Assembly: GCA_045542595.1 (NCBI GenBank) | Contig: JAZQLI010000003.1 | Coordinates: 1 to 64,000 of the forward strand | Direction: 5' to 3' | DNA from: Scatosoma sp045542595 | GTDB taxonomy: Bacteria; Bacillota; Clostridia; Christensenellales; Borkfalkiaceae | Length of the DNA stretch: 64,000 nucleotides | Shown: positions 41,275 to 48,680 of the stretch, piece by piece | How positions within the stretch are numbered: the first letter of the stretch is position 1 | How the letters are laid out: each line of letters opens with the position of its first letter | Notes under the pieces: generated by a model | What the model saw: the letters and a program-made list of their open reading frames with translations, nothing else | Databases searched by the model: none | Told to the model about the DNA's origin: nothing | Program-made: the position numbers and the translations under genes

Positions 41275-41303
41275 ATTATACTAAAAACACGAAAAAAAGT
41301 CAA
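41275..41303 (-). promoter_or_regulatory. SigA promoter of the SLOG gene
   Basis: On the minus strand TTGACT (41298-41303), 17 bp, TATAAT (41275-41280). It sits between operator-like sites 1 and 2. Confidence 0.85.
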
Positions 41304-41306
41304 CAT

Positions 41307-41320
41307 CGTGGAACTCCACG
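41307..41320. promoter_or_regulatory. operator-like site 2
   Basis: CGTGGAACTCCACG, an inverted repeat of CGTGGA with a two-base centre. It lies just upstream of the SLOG -35 and at the -35 region of the XRE gene, whose -10 is TATAAT at 41343-41348. Confidence 0.65.
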
Positions 41321-41351
41321 AGATAATATTTTTAATAATTCATATAATAAT

Positions 41352-41382
41352 TTCGTGGAATACCTATAAGGAACTCCACGAA
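41352..41382. promoter_or_regulatory. operator-like site 3
   Basis: TTCGTGGA ... TCCACGAA, an 8-bp inverted repeat with a 15-bp spacer, covering the start region and ribosome site of the XRE gene. It would let the XRE protein repress itself. Confidence 0.65.
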
Positions 41383-41391
41383 GGTGGCTAT

Positions 41392-41625
41392 ATGAATATC
41401 AATGACGCGATAATTAAAAGAATTAAAGAAATTTGCGAAGACAGGGACATAAACGTATGCGGAGCGACGTTAAGCGGTGGAAAATCGCCATCGGCAATTT
41501 ACGACTTGATTAAAGGCAGAACAAAATGTTCTAAAGTGTCAACCATTAAAGCCTTTTGTCAAGGCGCTAATATCACTTTATCTGAGTTTTTTGATAAGGA
41601 ATACTTTAACGACTTTGAAGAATAA
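41392..41625 (+). CDS. XRE-family helix-turn-helix regulator
   Basis: 77 aa, one HTH domain: INDAIIKRIKEICEDRDINV, GATLSGGKSPSAIYDLIKG (recognition region) and STIKAFCQGANITLSEFFD, the pattern of short XRE repressors found in mobile or defence cassettes. GGTGG precedes the ATG at 41392; the frame is open upstream but that part holds the operator sites. It is divergent from the SLOG gene and probably binds the three CGTGGAA-type sites. Confidence 0.85.
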   Translation: MNINDAIIKRIKEICEDRDINVCGATLSGGKSPSAIYDLIKGRTKCSKVSTIKAFCQGANITLSEFFDKEYFNDFEE

Positions 41626-41629
41626 TCTC

Positions 41630-41668
41630 AATAAAAAAACTACGGGGACACCCCGTAGTTTTTTTATT
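41630..41668. terminator. bidirectional terminator between XRE gene and sigE
   Basis: AACTACGGGG / CCCCGTAGTT with loop ACA, seven A before and seven T after. It ends both converging genes. Confidence 0.9.
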
Positions 41669-42395
41669 CCATTTTAGCAATTTCCTTTTTCAAGCGGACG
41701 ATAATTTTCTTTTCTAACCGTGAAATGTAGCTTTGGGAAATGCCAAGCAAATCGGCAACGTCTTTTTGCGTCATTTCTTCGCCGCCGCCCAAGCCGAACC
41801 GCAAAAACATAATTTTGCGTTCTCTATCCGATAATTTTTTCAACGCTTCTTTCAGCTGTTCCTTTTCCGCATTCGCTTCCACGTCGCCGTATACCGCGTC
41901 TGCCGAAGTGCCTAACACGTCGGATAAAAGCAGTTCGTTGCCTTCGAAATCGGTATTCAACGGCTCGTCAAAGGAAATTTCACTTTTAAGCCGTGCCGTA
42001 CGGCGGAGATACATTAAAATTTCGTTTTCAATGCACCGCGAAGCATACGTGGCAAGCTTGATATTTTTATCCGTTTTAAACGAATTGATTGCCTTGATAA
42101 GCCCTATCGTGCCGATAGAAATTAAATCGTCGCTGTCCACGCCTGTATTATCAAACTTTCTGGCTATGTATACCACCAAACGCAAATTCCGCTGAATGAG
42201 TTCCGCTTTCGCCTTTTCCCGTTCCGCTTCTTCGCCGCCGAGCATTTTTTTCAGCGTTTCCCCTTCTTCTTCCGCCGATAAAGGGAGTGGTAAAGCTTCG
42301 CCGCCACCGCAAACGTAGTCCACCGTATTTTTGGCGTTAATAATCCCCATTTTTTGCAAGAAAATTTGTAATACTTCGGTAAATTTCATACGCAT
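41664..42395 (-). CDS. sigE: mother-cell sigma factor SigE (pro-SigE)
   Basis: 243 aa sigma-70 factor with a pro-sequence. The processing region TVDYVCGGGEALPLPLSAEE matches the SpoIIGA cleavage area of other SigE proteins. Region 2 has NLRLVVYIARKFDNTGVDSD and DLISIGTIGLIKAINSF, region 4 has EMTQKDVADLLGISQSYISR. The ATG at 42395 overlaps the spoIIGA stop by one base (TGATG), with AAAGGA upstream. It drives early mother-cell genes. Confidence 0.97.
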   Translation of the reverse strand: MRMKFTEVLQIFLQKMGIINAKNTVDYVCGGGEALPLPLSAEEEGETLKKMLGGEEAEREKAKAELIQRNLRLVVYIARKFDNTGVDSDDLISIGTIGLIKAINSFKTDKNIKLATYASRCIENEILMYLRRTARLKSEISFDEPLNTDFEGNELLLSDVLGTSADAVYGDVEANAEKEQLKEALKKLSDRERKIMFLRFGLGGGEEMTQKDVADLLGISQSYISRLEKKIIVRLKKEIAKME

Positions 42396-43189
42396 CAACC
42401 GTCCTTTTCTAATAAAGCTCCGTTTAAGAGTAACGAATATTCTCGGTTTAACATATTCGCGGAAGACGCAAAATATGCTTGTTGTTTTTGTATTTTTCCC
42501 TTTGGTGTTTCAACGGAAATTTCCGCAAGATACACCTTTGTCTTTTTTATGCCTGATAGCGTTTCAAATATAATTTCATCGCATACCTGCCCCACTTCTT
42601 TATCAAGGATAGCCTGTCCGAACAAATCGTAAAAAATATCGGGAGAAAGAAAGCAAACGGGCAAACCGTTTTTATTTGCGGCATTGCCGCTATCCATAAA
42701 CCCCAAAACGCGCGCTTTGTGGTTGCGAAAAACAAGTTCGCAAGGATAAATATATTGATGCAACGCCCGTTTTTTATAAATTTTTACCAAAACAAATGCC
42801 AAAACGAGCAAAAACACAAGCGCGATACCCGTCAAAAACCATAGGTTGACCTTTTGCTGGAATATCGCCGTCAATGCACCGCCCAGCGTAAACGTAAAAA
42901 CGTAAAACAGCAGGCAAATGAACGCATACCTGCCCACGTCCTTTTTCGATTTTATTTTACCAAACGGAATAAGGCAAATCAGCGCGCCAACCGAAAATTT
43001 AAGTACGTATAGCGCCCAAGGCGGCAGGATAAGCAAGGGAAACAAAACAGCAAGCGTAGCCCCTACACAAGCCGCAAAAAGCATATTTTTCAGTTTACAT
43101 TTTTGCCTTGCCGCAAAAAACGCGAGATACAATATCGCCCCGTCCAACGCAAAATTTTGCAAAAACGCGTATTCGATATACACCGTCAT
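42395..43189 (-). CDS. spoIIGA: sigma-E processing peptidase SpoIIGA
   Basis: 264 aa aspartic protease. Five N-terminal membrane helices in residues 1-150 (VYIEYAFLQNFALDGAILYL first) precede a cytoplasmic domain with the catalytic Asp in RVLGFMDSGNAANKNGLPVC and NREYSLLLNGALL at the end. It cleaves pro-SigE, its translationally coupled neighbour. A hairpin in the leader encloses the ribosome site. Confidence 0.95.
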   Translation of the reverse strand: MTVYIEYAFLQNFALDGAILYLAFFAARQKCKLKNMLFAACVGATLAVLFPLLILPPWALYVLKFSVGALICLIPFGKIKSKKDVGRYAFICLLFYVFTFTLGGALTAIFQQKVNLWFLTGIALVFLLVLAFVLVKIYKKRALHQYIYPCELVFRNHKARVLGFMDSGNAANKNGLPVCFLSPDIFYDLFGQAILDKEVGQVCDEIIFETLSGIKKTKVYLAEISVETPKGKIQKQQAYFASSANMLNREYSLLLNGALLEKDG

Positions 43190-43194
43190 AAAAT

Positions 43195-43235
43195 AGCCTC
43201 AATGCCTTACGTTATAAGGGATTGAGGCTATTATA
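43195..43235 (-). promoter_or_regulatory. spoIIGA promoter -10 and leader hairpin
   Basis: On the minus strand TATAAT (43230-43235) is followed at once by AGCCTCAAT ... ATTGAGGCT, a perfect 9-bp stem with an inner CCTTA/TAAGG. The 3' arm contains GAGG, the ribosome site, seven nt before the ATG. No -35 matches consensus at 17 bp, as expected if Spo0A-P activates the promoter. Confidence 0.6.
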
Positions 43236-43249
43236 CCATATATTTTGAA

Positions 43250-43290
43250 AAAATAAAAAAACGCCTTTTGTAAAATAGGCGTTTTTTTTG
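43250..43290 (-). terminator. terminator after yraN
   Basis: On the minus strand AACGCC ... GGCGTT with an extended TTTT/AAAA inner stem and seven T. The plus strand also has a T-run, so it may act both ways. Confidence 0.85.
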
Positions 43291-43340
43291 TCGTTTTCAT
43301 TAGGAAACAAAAGGCTTTCAGCCATTTTACTTTAAAAAAC

Positions 43341-43700
43341 TTAAAATGCGTTTTTATAATAAAAAATTTCGTTATTTTCGTCCACTTCGGCAACGTCGAA
43401 ACGCGCGTTCGGTTCTTCCCCTTTTTGCATCCAAAACCATTGCGCTATTTTGTAATACCGCCCCTGTTTTTGTTTACCCACCGCTTCACGCGGCGTGCCG
43501 TAAGCGGTGGTAGTGCGCGCTTTTACTTCGATAAAAACCAACTCGTCTTTGTCCTGCGCGATAATATCCGCTTCCCCAAACGGCGTACGGTAATTTTTAT
43601 GTAGAATACGCATTTTTTGCTTTTTTACGTACTCTGCAACCAGTCGTTCGCCCTTTTTACCTAAAAGTTTTTTGTGAACGTCCTGCGGTGAATCGGGCAT
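43341..43700 (-). CDS. YraN (UPF0102) endonuclease-like protein
   Basis: 119 aa PD-(D/E)xK-fold protein. LGKKGERLVAEYVKKQ opens the fold, FGEADIIAQDKDELVFIEVKAR is the catalytic E-D-ExK core, then AVGKQKQGRYYKIAQWF. AAGGAG is eight nt before the ATG. It overlaps rnhB by 40 bases, longer than usual overlaps, and follows the common rbgA-rnhB-yraN order. Nuclease activity is predicted only. Confidence 0.93.
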   Translation of the reverse strand: MPDSPQDVHKKLLGKKGERLVAEYVKKQKMRILHKNYRTPFGEADIIAQDKDELVFIEVKARTTTAYGTPREAVGKQKQGRYYKIAQWFWMQKGEEPNARFDVAEVDENNEIFYYKNAF

Positions 43701-44278
43701 AAACCGTACTCCTTAATTCCTTTGATATGTTCCGCTGTGCCGTAGCCTTTATTTTTTTCGAATGCGTAATGGGGATAGGTTTTTGCGTACTCGTCCATCA
43801 GGCTATCACGGTGCACTTTGGCAATAATACTTGCCGCGCCGATAGAATAGGAAAGCGCGTCGCCGTGGATTACGCTTTGTTGGGGCAGTGAAATATCCAG
43901 CGTCATATTGCCGTCGGTGAGTACTACGTCCCCTTGCGGCAGGCTTTCGATTGCCTTTTTCATACCCAAGCGTGTGGCTTGTAAAATGTTCATTTCGTCA
44001 ATTTGTTTTTCGTCGATTTCAATAATTTGATAACAAAGCGCGCGCTGTTTAATTTCTTCGGCAAGTTGTTCACGCTTTTTCGCGGATAATTTTTTGCTAT
44101 CGTCCACACCGACGACAAGCGCGCTTTCATCCAACGGCATTACTACCGCCGCGCAAACTACAGGGCCAGCTAAAGGTCCGCGCCCCACTTCGTCCACGCC
44201 TATGATATAACGGTAGCCTTTTGCAAGCAACGCTTTTTCATACGCTAATTTTTCTTCCGCATTCCAAACTTTTTTCAT
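43661..44278 (-). CDS. rnhB: ribonuclease HII
   Basis: 205 aa. YIIGVDEVGRGPLAGPVVCA supplies the first acidic residues, GVDDSKKLSAKKREQLAEEI and VLTDGNMTLDIS the others, and SIIAKVHRDSLMDEYAKTYP the C-terminal site. It removes ribonucleotides from DNA. Co-transcribed with rbgA and yraN. Confidence 0.97.
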   Translation of the reverse strand: MKKVWNAEEKLAYEKALLAKGYRYIIGVDEVGRGPLAGPVVCAAVVMPLDESALVVGVDDSKKLSAKKREQLAEEIKQRALCYQIIEIDEKQIDEMNILQATRLGMKKAIESLPQGDVVLTDGNMTLDISLPQQSVIHGDALSYSIGAASIIAKVHRDSLMDEYAKTYPHYAFEKNKGYGTAEHIKGIKEYGLCPIHRRTFTKNF

Positions 44279-44289
44279 AACATACCTTT

Positions 44290-45150
44290 TTATAACGTAT
44301 AATCGGCGTAATCGGTTGCCGATTCTAACGTAATTTTCCCCAAACGACCTTTACGGAAATCGTCAATCAACGCTTTCGCGCCGCGTTCGTAATCGAACTC
44401 GCCGCCGCGTAAAATAAAACCGCGACGTTTACAAAGCGCTTCGTACATTGCCAACTTCTCGGAAAAATCGGTAATGCCGTAGCGTTCGGTTAAATATTGC
44501 GGATATTTTTCCGCAAGCTCGCCTAAAAGCTCTAACGCGATATCGTCCATATCCAAAATATCGTCGTTAATACTGCCGATAAACGCAAGGTGCTTTGCCA
44601 GGTTTTGATTATCAAAGGAAGGGGGCATTGTACCAGGGGTATCGAGCAAATCGAACTCGCCACATTTCAGCCAGCGCACGTCGCGCGTAACGCCTGCTTT
44701 ATCCCCCGTTTTTGCGCGTTTTTGTCCACTGATAAGGTTGACGAGCGTACTTTTGCCCGTGTTGGGGATGCCCGCTACCATAAAGCGAAACGTTTTTGTA
44801 AGCCCTTTTGCCTGCGCGCGCGCACGTTTTTCTTGCGTGATTTCGGTAAGCTTTTGCAGGATAAAACGTTTAGACGAAGGATTTGTCGAATTGCATTTTA
44901 TACAATACAAACCCCGTTGTTCAAACCATTTTAAAAAGCCGTCCGTTTTGGCGCTATCTGCCATATCCGCTTTGTTTAAAAGGTATAAAACGGGCTTTTC
45001 TCCGAATATTTTTTTGAAGTTTTTGTTCACCGAAGCCATAGGCGCACGCGCGTCGAGTACGCAAATAATGCCGTCGCATAAATTGCGCTTTTCTTCCATA
45101 TCGCGCATAGCGCGCGTCATATGACCGGGAAACCATTGTATATTTTTCAT
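44290..45150 (-). CDS. rbgA: ribosome biogenesis GTPase RbgA (YlqF)
   Basis: 286 aa circularly permuted GTPase. NIQWFPGHMTRAMRDMEEK is the signature N-terminus, NKADMAD (G4) precedes GIPNTGKSTLVNLISGQKR (G1) and LDTPGTMPPSF (G3). It acts late in 50S assembly. In other Firmicutes rplS lies between trmD and this gene; here a 143-bp repeat occupies that space. Confidence 0.97.
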   Translation of the reverse strand: MKNIQWFPGHMTRAMRDMEEKRNLCDGIICVLDARAPMASVNKNFKKIFGEKPVLYLLNKADMADSAKTDGFLKWFEQRGLYCIKCNSTNPSSKRFILQKLTEITQEKRARAQAKGLTKTFRFMVAGIPNTGKSTLVNLISGQKRAKTGDKAGVTRDVRWLKCGEFDLLDTPGTMPPSFDNQNLAKHLAFIGSINDDILDMDDIALELLGELAEKYPQYLTERYGITDFSEKLAMYEALCKRRGFILRGGEFDYERGAKALIDDFRKGRLGKITLESATDYADYTL

Positions 45151-45176
45151 AATTATTCCTTTGGGTAAGTTGTAAC

Positions 45177-45319
45177 GCTACATAGTAGCGAAGTAAAACG
45201 GTTTAGATACGAGCAAGACAAGGAGAAGGAAAATTTTTCGCCGTGCGCGTACATAGACGTACGTAAGCAAGAAAAATTTTTATTCGACGCCGTATTGCGA
45301 AGTATATAAAACTTTTTAC
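45177..45319 (-). repeat. 143-bp dispersed repeat, copy B
   Basis: Same length and layout as 29113-29255. Ends: hairpin GCTACATAGTAGC, then GTAAAACGGTTTA (45193-45205) pairing with TAAAACTTTTTAC (45307-45319) with two mismatches. The central 34-bp run is identical in both copies. The trmD stop codon (TAA, 45316-45318) lies in its end, just as the obg stop does in copy A. Confidence 0.85.
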
Positions 45320-45978
45320 AACAGGTCGGGGCGGCGTTTCTTTGTCAACTCAATAGCCCTTTCTCGCCGCCATTTGTCGATTTTCGCGTGGTCGCCACTG
45401 CGTAAAACTTCGGGAACGGGTATGCCGCGGTATTCCTGCGGACGGGTGTATTGCGGATATTCTAACAAGTTATCCGAAAAGCTTTCGTCTACAAGCGACG
45501 ACGGACTGATAACGCCGTCTACGTAACGGGAAACGCAGTCTGCTATTACCATAGCAGGCAATTCTCCCCCCGTCAAAACGTAATCTCCTATCGAAATTTC
45601 TTCGTCGATAAATAAATCGAGTGCGCGTTGGTCTACTCCTTCATAATGTCCGCAAAGCAAAATTAAATGCTCGTAATTGAGAAGTTCGAAAACCTTTTGT
45701 TGACGGAAGGTTTCCCCTTTGGGAGACATATAAATACGCCGTGCTTTATGTTCGGGGTCGAGCGCTTCAATAGCGCTGCCGATGGGTTGGGGCATCATTA
45801 CCATACCCGCACCGCCGCCAAAAGGATAATCGTCGCATTTTAAATGTTTATCCTGCGTGTAATTGCGCAGGTTGACGACGTTGATTTGAATTTTTCCGTC
45901 CTTTTGCGCCCGTCCTAAAATGCTTTCCTGCATTGCCGAAAACATATCGGGAAAAAGGGTAATGATATCTATTTTCAT
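45316..45978 (-). CDS. trmD: tRNA m1G37 methyltransferase TrmD
   Basis: 220 aa SPOUT-class enzyme. KIDIITLFPDMFSAMQESIL starts the fold, DDYPFGGGAGMVMMPQPI and LCGHYEGVDQRALDLF are the SAM-knot segments and SIGDYVLTGGELPAMVIAD completes it. It methylates G37 and is essential. The usual neighbours rpsP and rimM are absent upstream; an ABC transporter pair is there instead. Confidence 0.98.
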   Translation of the reverse strand: MKIDIITLFPDMFSAMQESILGRAQKDGKIQINVVNLRNYTQDKHLKCDDYPFGGGAGMVMMPQPIGSAIEALDPEHKARRIYMSPKGETFRQQKVFELLNYEHLILLCGHYEGVDQRALDLFIDEEISIGDYVLTGGELPAMVIADCVSRYVDGVISPSSLVDESFSDNLLEYPQYTRPQEYRGIPVPEVLRSGDHAKIDKWRRERAIELTKKRRPDLL

Positions 45979-46021
45979 AGCTGTTCCTTATTTCTCTCTT
46001 TGGTCTTTTTATACCACTCTT

Positions 46022-46984
46022 TTATTTCAAATTGAGTTTATTTTTTACTCTATGTAACTGATAGCAAACGCATAAAACGCTGATAGCCGAATACAGCAAT
46101 ATCAGTAACACGTTGCCTACGTGCAAACCGACAGGGTCGGTTTCGAACCATATCAAAAGCTCCGTACCCCACATCATACCTACCGTTTCTACTACCATAA
46201 GCAGGATATATGCAATAACGACTCGGAGTACTATCGCCCCTTTTTTATTAAATTTTTGTCCCCAGCAAGTGAGCGCGCCTGCCACGCAAAAAACACCGAC
46301 TATGGTTATCAATGCTAAAATAATGCCTTCTATCGTTTCGAAAATATCCGAAACAAGGTTGGTTTCGGGCATAGGCGCAACTTCCAGCACTCCTTCAAAA
46401 ATTTCCAAGAAGTGCGCGCCGCTACAAACGACGATTATTACGCTAATAATACTTGCCACAATACCGATAAGCGCCGCGATAGTGCCGCTTAAATGCTTGG
46501 CAAGAATATGTTCTTCCGCGGAAGCCGGAATACTGAACGTAAGATACCCTTGTTCTTTGAAAAAATGTTTCTCGTACCGATGGATTGCTACGATAAACGG
46601 CACGATAACCGTTGCCAACACTCCGTAAAGGTACAAAATAACGGTGAGTATCAATAGCGTAGAAAGCGCTTCGTTTTCATACGACGGCAAATTGAATACT
46701 ACACACGCAAGCACCGTTAAGCCGAAAAGCAAGCCCAAACAAAGATACAGCGCAGGCATAATAGCACGGAATTCGTACTTGAGTAATTTTTTCAGCATTC
46801 TACCGCGAACGGTTTTCAGCTTGCCTTTTTTATTATAGTCGTTTTCGGGTAACGGAAAGGTGATTTCTTCTTCGATAACAGGCAACGTTTTTTCTACCGT
46901 TGACGGCGTTTGCATTTCTTCCGATTTGATTGGTTCACTTTGCGTGGCGAATTCTTCAAATACGTCTTGTTCGTTTACATCCAT
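46022..46984 (-). CDS. ABC-2-like membrane permease
   Basis: 320 aa with a long acidic cytoplasmic N-terminus (about 1-65, rich in Glu/Pro) and six hydrophobic segments from MPALYLCLGLLFGLTVLACV to the end. IHRYEKHFFKEQGYLTFSIP matches a segment common in permeases of YtrB-like ABC systems. It overlaps the ATPase gene by ten bases, so the two form one exporter or antibiotic-response pump. The substrate is unknown. Confidence 0.75.
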   Translation of the reverse strand: MDVNEQDVFEEFATQSEPIKSEEMQTPSTVEKTLPVIEEEITFPLPENDYNKKGKLKTVRGRMLKKLLKYEFRAIMPALYLCLGLLFGLTVLACVVFNLPSYENEALSTLLILTVILYLYGVLATVIVPFIVAIHRYEKHFFKEQGYLTFSIPASAEEHILAKHLSGTIAALIGIVASIISVIIVVCSGAHFLEIFEGVLEVAPMPETNLVSDIFETIEGIILALITIVGVFCVAGALTCWGQKFNKKGAIVLRVVIAYILLMVVETVGMMWGTELLIWFETDPVGLHVGNVLLILLYSAISVLCVCYQLHRVKNKLNLK

Positions 46985-47679
46985 TTGAACACCTCCCTAA
47001 ACAATGCGTCTATCGTTTTACCTTCGCGCGCACGGATTTCTTCTCTATCTCCTTGCAACACTACGTTGCCTTCCTTTAAGAATATGATATAATCGAAATA
47101 GTCTTCGATTTCCGAAATCAAATGCGTACTGATAAGCATAGTGGCGTTTTCCGCCTTGTTCGCCAAAATAGTTTGTAATATGTAATCGCGTGCGGCAGGG
47201 TCTACACCTGCAATCGGTTCGTCGAGAATGTATAATTTTGCGTTTCTCGACAGTGTTAAAATAAGCGCCAGCTTTTCTTTCGTACCTTTGGAAAGTGCTT
47301 TTACCTTTTTGCGTTCGTCTACGCCCAACTCGCGCAGCATACGCAGTGCTTTTTCTTTATCAAAATCGTCGAAAAAGTCGGTAAAGTATTCTATCTCTTG
47401 TTTCACGGAATAGTTATCATTCAACGAATGGGTATCCGAAAGGTAGGAAACGATAGATTTGGTTTCCACTCCCACGGCTTTATCGGCAATTTTTACCGTG
47501 CCTTCGGTGGGTGCTAACAAGCCCGTCAATAATTTAATAAGCGTTGTTTTTCCACTACCGTTAGGGCCTAACAATCCCACAATACCGCCCCTGTGCGGAA
47601 CGGAGAATTCTAACGCGTTGAGTGCGCAAAAATCGTCGTATTTCTTGGTTAAATTTTTACATTCAATAATATTTGCCAT
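46975..47679 (-). CDS. ABC transporter ATP-binding protein (YtrB-like)
   Basis: 234 aa ABC ATPase. Walker A GLLGPNGSGKTTLIKLL, Q-loop region SYLSDTHSLNDNYSV, a non-canonical signature LSKGTKEKLALILTLS, Walker B LYILDEPIAGVDP and the switch His in LISTHLISEIEDYF. The SKGxKEK signature is typical of the YtrB/GntR-associated group. AAAGGAG precedes the ATG at 47679. Confidence 0.92.
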   Translation of the reverse strand: MANIIECKNLTKKYDDFCALNALEFSVPHRGGIVGLLGPNGSGKTTLIKLLTGLLAPTEGTVKIADKAVGVETKSIVSYLSDTHSLNDNYSVKQEIEYFTDFFDDFDKEKALRMLRELGVDERKKVKALSKGTKEKLALILTLSRNAKLYILDEPIAGVDPAARDYILQTILANKAENATMLISTHLISEIEDYFDYIIFLKEGNVVLQGDREEIRAREGKTIDALFREVFKWM

Positions 47680-47721
47680 ACGCTTCTCCTTTATAATCAT
47701 TTCGTACACGGTATGCCCGTT

Positions 47722-48618
47722 TTATAAAATAGCTTCCACAAAGCCTGCGCTATCGAAAAATTCTAAATCTTCCATTTTTTCGCCCGTACCCGCAAAAATG
47801 ACAGGCAAGGAAAGTTCTTGCGAAAGAGAAAATACGAAACCGCCCTTTGCCGTGCCGTCAAGCTTGGTAAGTACGATACCGTCCAGCTCTACCGCTTCGT
47901 CGAATACGCGCGCTTGATTGACGGCATTTTGCCCCGTCGTAGCGTCCAAAACAAGTAGTTTTAAAAAGTCCGCTTCGGGGTATTCGCGCGAGACTACTCT
48001 ATCCATTTTACGCAGTTCGTTCATTAAATTTTCCTTGACGTGTAACCGCCCTGCCGTATCCACAATAACCACGTCCGTCTTTTTCGCTTTTGCAGAAGAT
48101 ACGGCGTCGAAAATGACCGCCGACGGGTCGCTACCTTCTTCGTGTTTTACGATACGCACTTTGGCGCGTTCCGCCCAAACGGAGAGTTGTTCGCTTGCCG
48201 CTGCGCGGAAGGTGTCCGCCGCCGCTACCGTTACCGTTTTGCCTTGCGATAAGAAATAGTGCGCCAACTTGCCCACCGTAGTGGTTTTGCCCACGCCGTT
48301 TACCCCTACGAGCATAATTACACAAGGGTATGCAGGCGGTTCTACTTCCGATTCTTGCAGCATTTCGGTCAACACGTCGCGTAAAATTTGGGTAACGTAA
48401 TCGCCGTCTTTTAATTTCTCGGCAATGGCTTGCGCCTTGACGCGTTCTACCACTTCTTCCGCCGTCGTTACCGATACGTCGGACGAGATGAGTATTTCTT
48501 CTAATTCTTCATAAAACTCGTTACCGAGTTTATTTTTGGAAAACAGCACGCGGAGTTTTTCCGAAAGACCTGCTTTCGTTTTTTTGAGCGCGCCGAACAG
48601 TTTACTGAATATGCCCAT
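47722..48618 (-). CDS. ftsY: signal recognition particle receptor FtsY
   Basis: 298 aa SRP GTPase. The acidic A domain is missing and the N domain starts at once (FSKLFGALKKTKAGLSEKLR). G-domain motifs: VGVNGVGKTTTVGKLA, ADTFRAAASEQL, VDTAGRLHVKENLM, TKLDGTAKGGFVFS. It docks ribosome-SRP complexes at the membrane. It is the last gene of rnc-smc-ftsY. Confidence 0.98.
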   Translation of the reverse strand: MGIFSKLFGALKKTKAGLSEKLRVLFSKNKLGNEFYEELEEILISSDVSVTTAEEVVERVKAQAIAEKLKDGDYVTQILRDVLTEMLQESEVEPPAYPCVIMLVGVNGVGKTTTVGKLAHYFLSQGKTVTVAAADTFRAAASEQLSVWAERAKVRIVKHEEGSDPSAVIFDAVSSAKAKKTDVVIVDTAGRLHVKENLMNELRKMDRVVSREYPEADFLKLLVLDATTGQNAVNQARVFDEAVELDGIVLTKLDGTAKGGFVFSLSQELSLPVIFAGTGEKMEDLEFFDSAGFVEAIL

Positions 48619-48649
48619 AATAATATTATTTTCCTTTTTGATTTAGGGA

Positions 48650-48678
48650 ACAAAACGGCGTAAACACGCCGTTTTATA
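48650..48678 (-). terminator. hairpin after smc
   Basis: AAAACGGCGT / ACGCCGTTTT with loop of four bases. On the minus strand only TTTT-G-TT follows, so it may be leaky, letting some transcripts reach ftsY. Confidence 0.65.
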
Positions 48679-48680
48679 CG

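Noticed and set aside
41256..41382. Direct repeats that could suggest a short CRISPR array
   Set aside because: The units are 8-14 bp palindromes with uneven spacing at promoters; no cas genes or uniform spacers.
43341..44278. 40-bp overlap of rnhB and yraN as a possible frameshift or wrong start
   Set aside because: yraN has AAGGAG eight nt before its ATG and both proteins are full length, so the overlap appears real.
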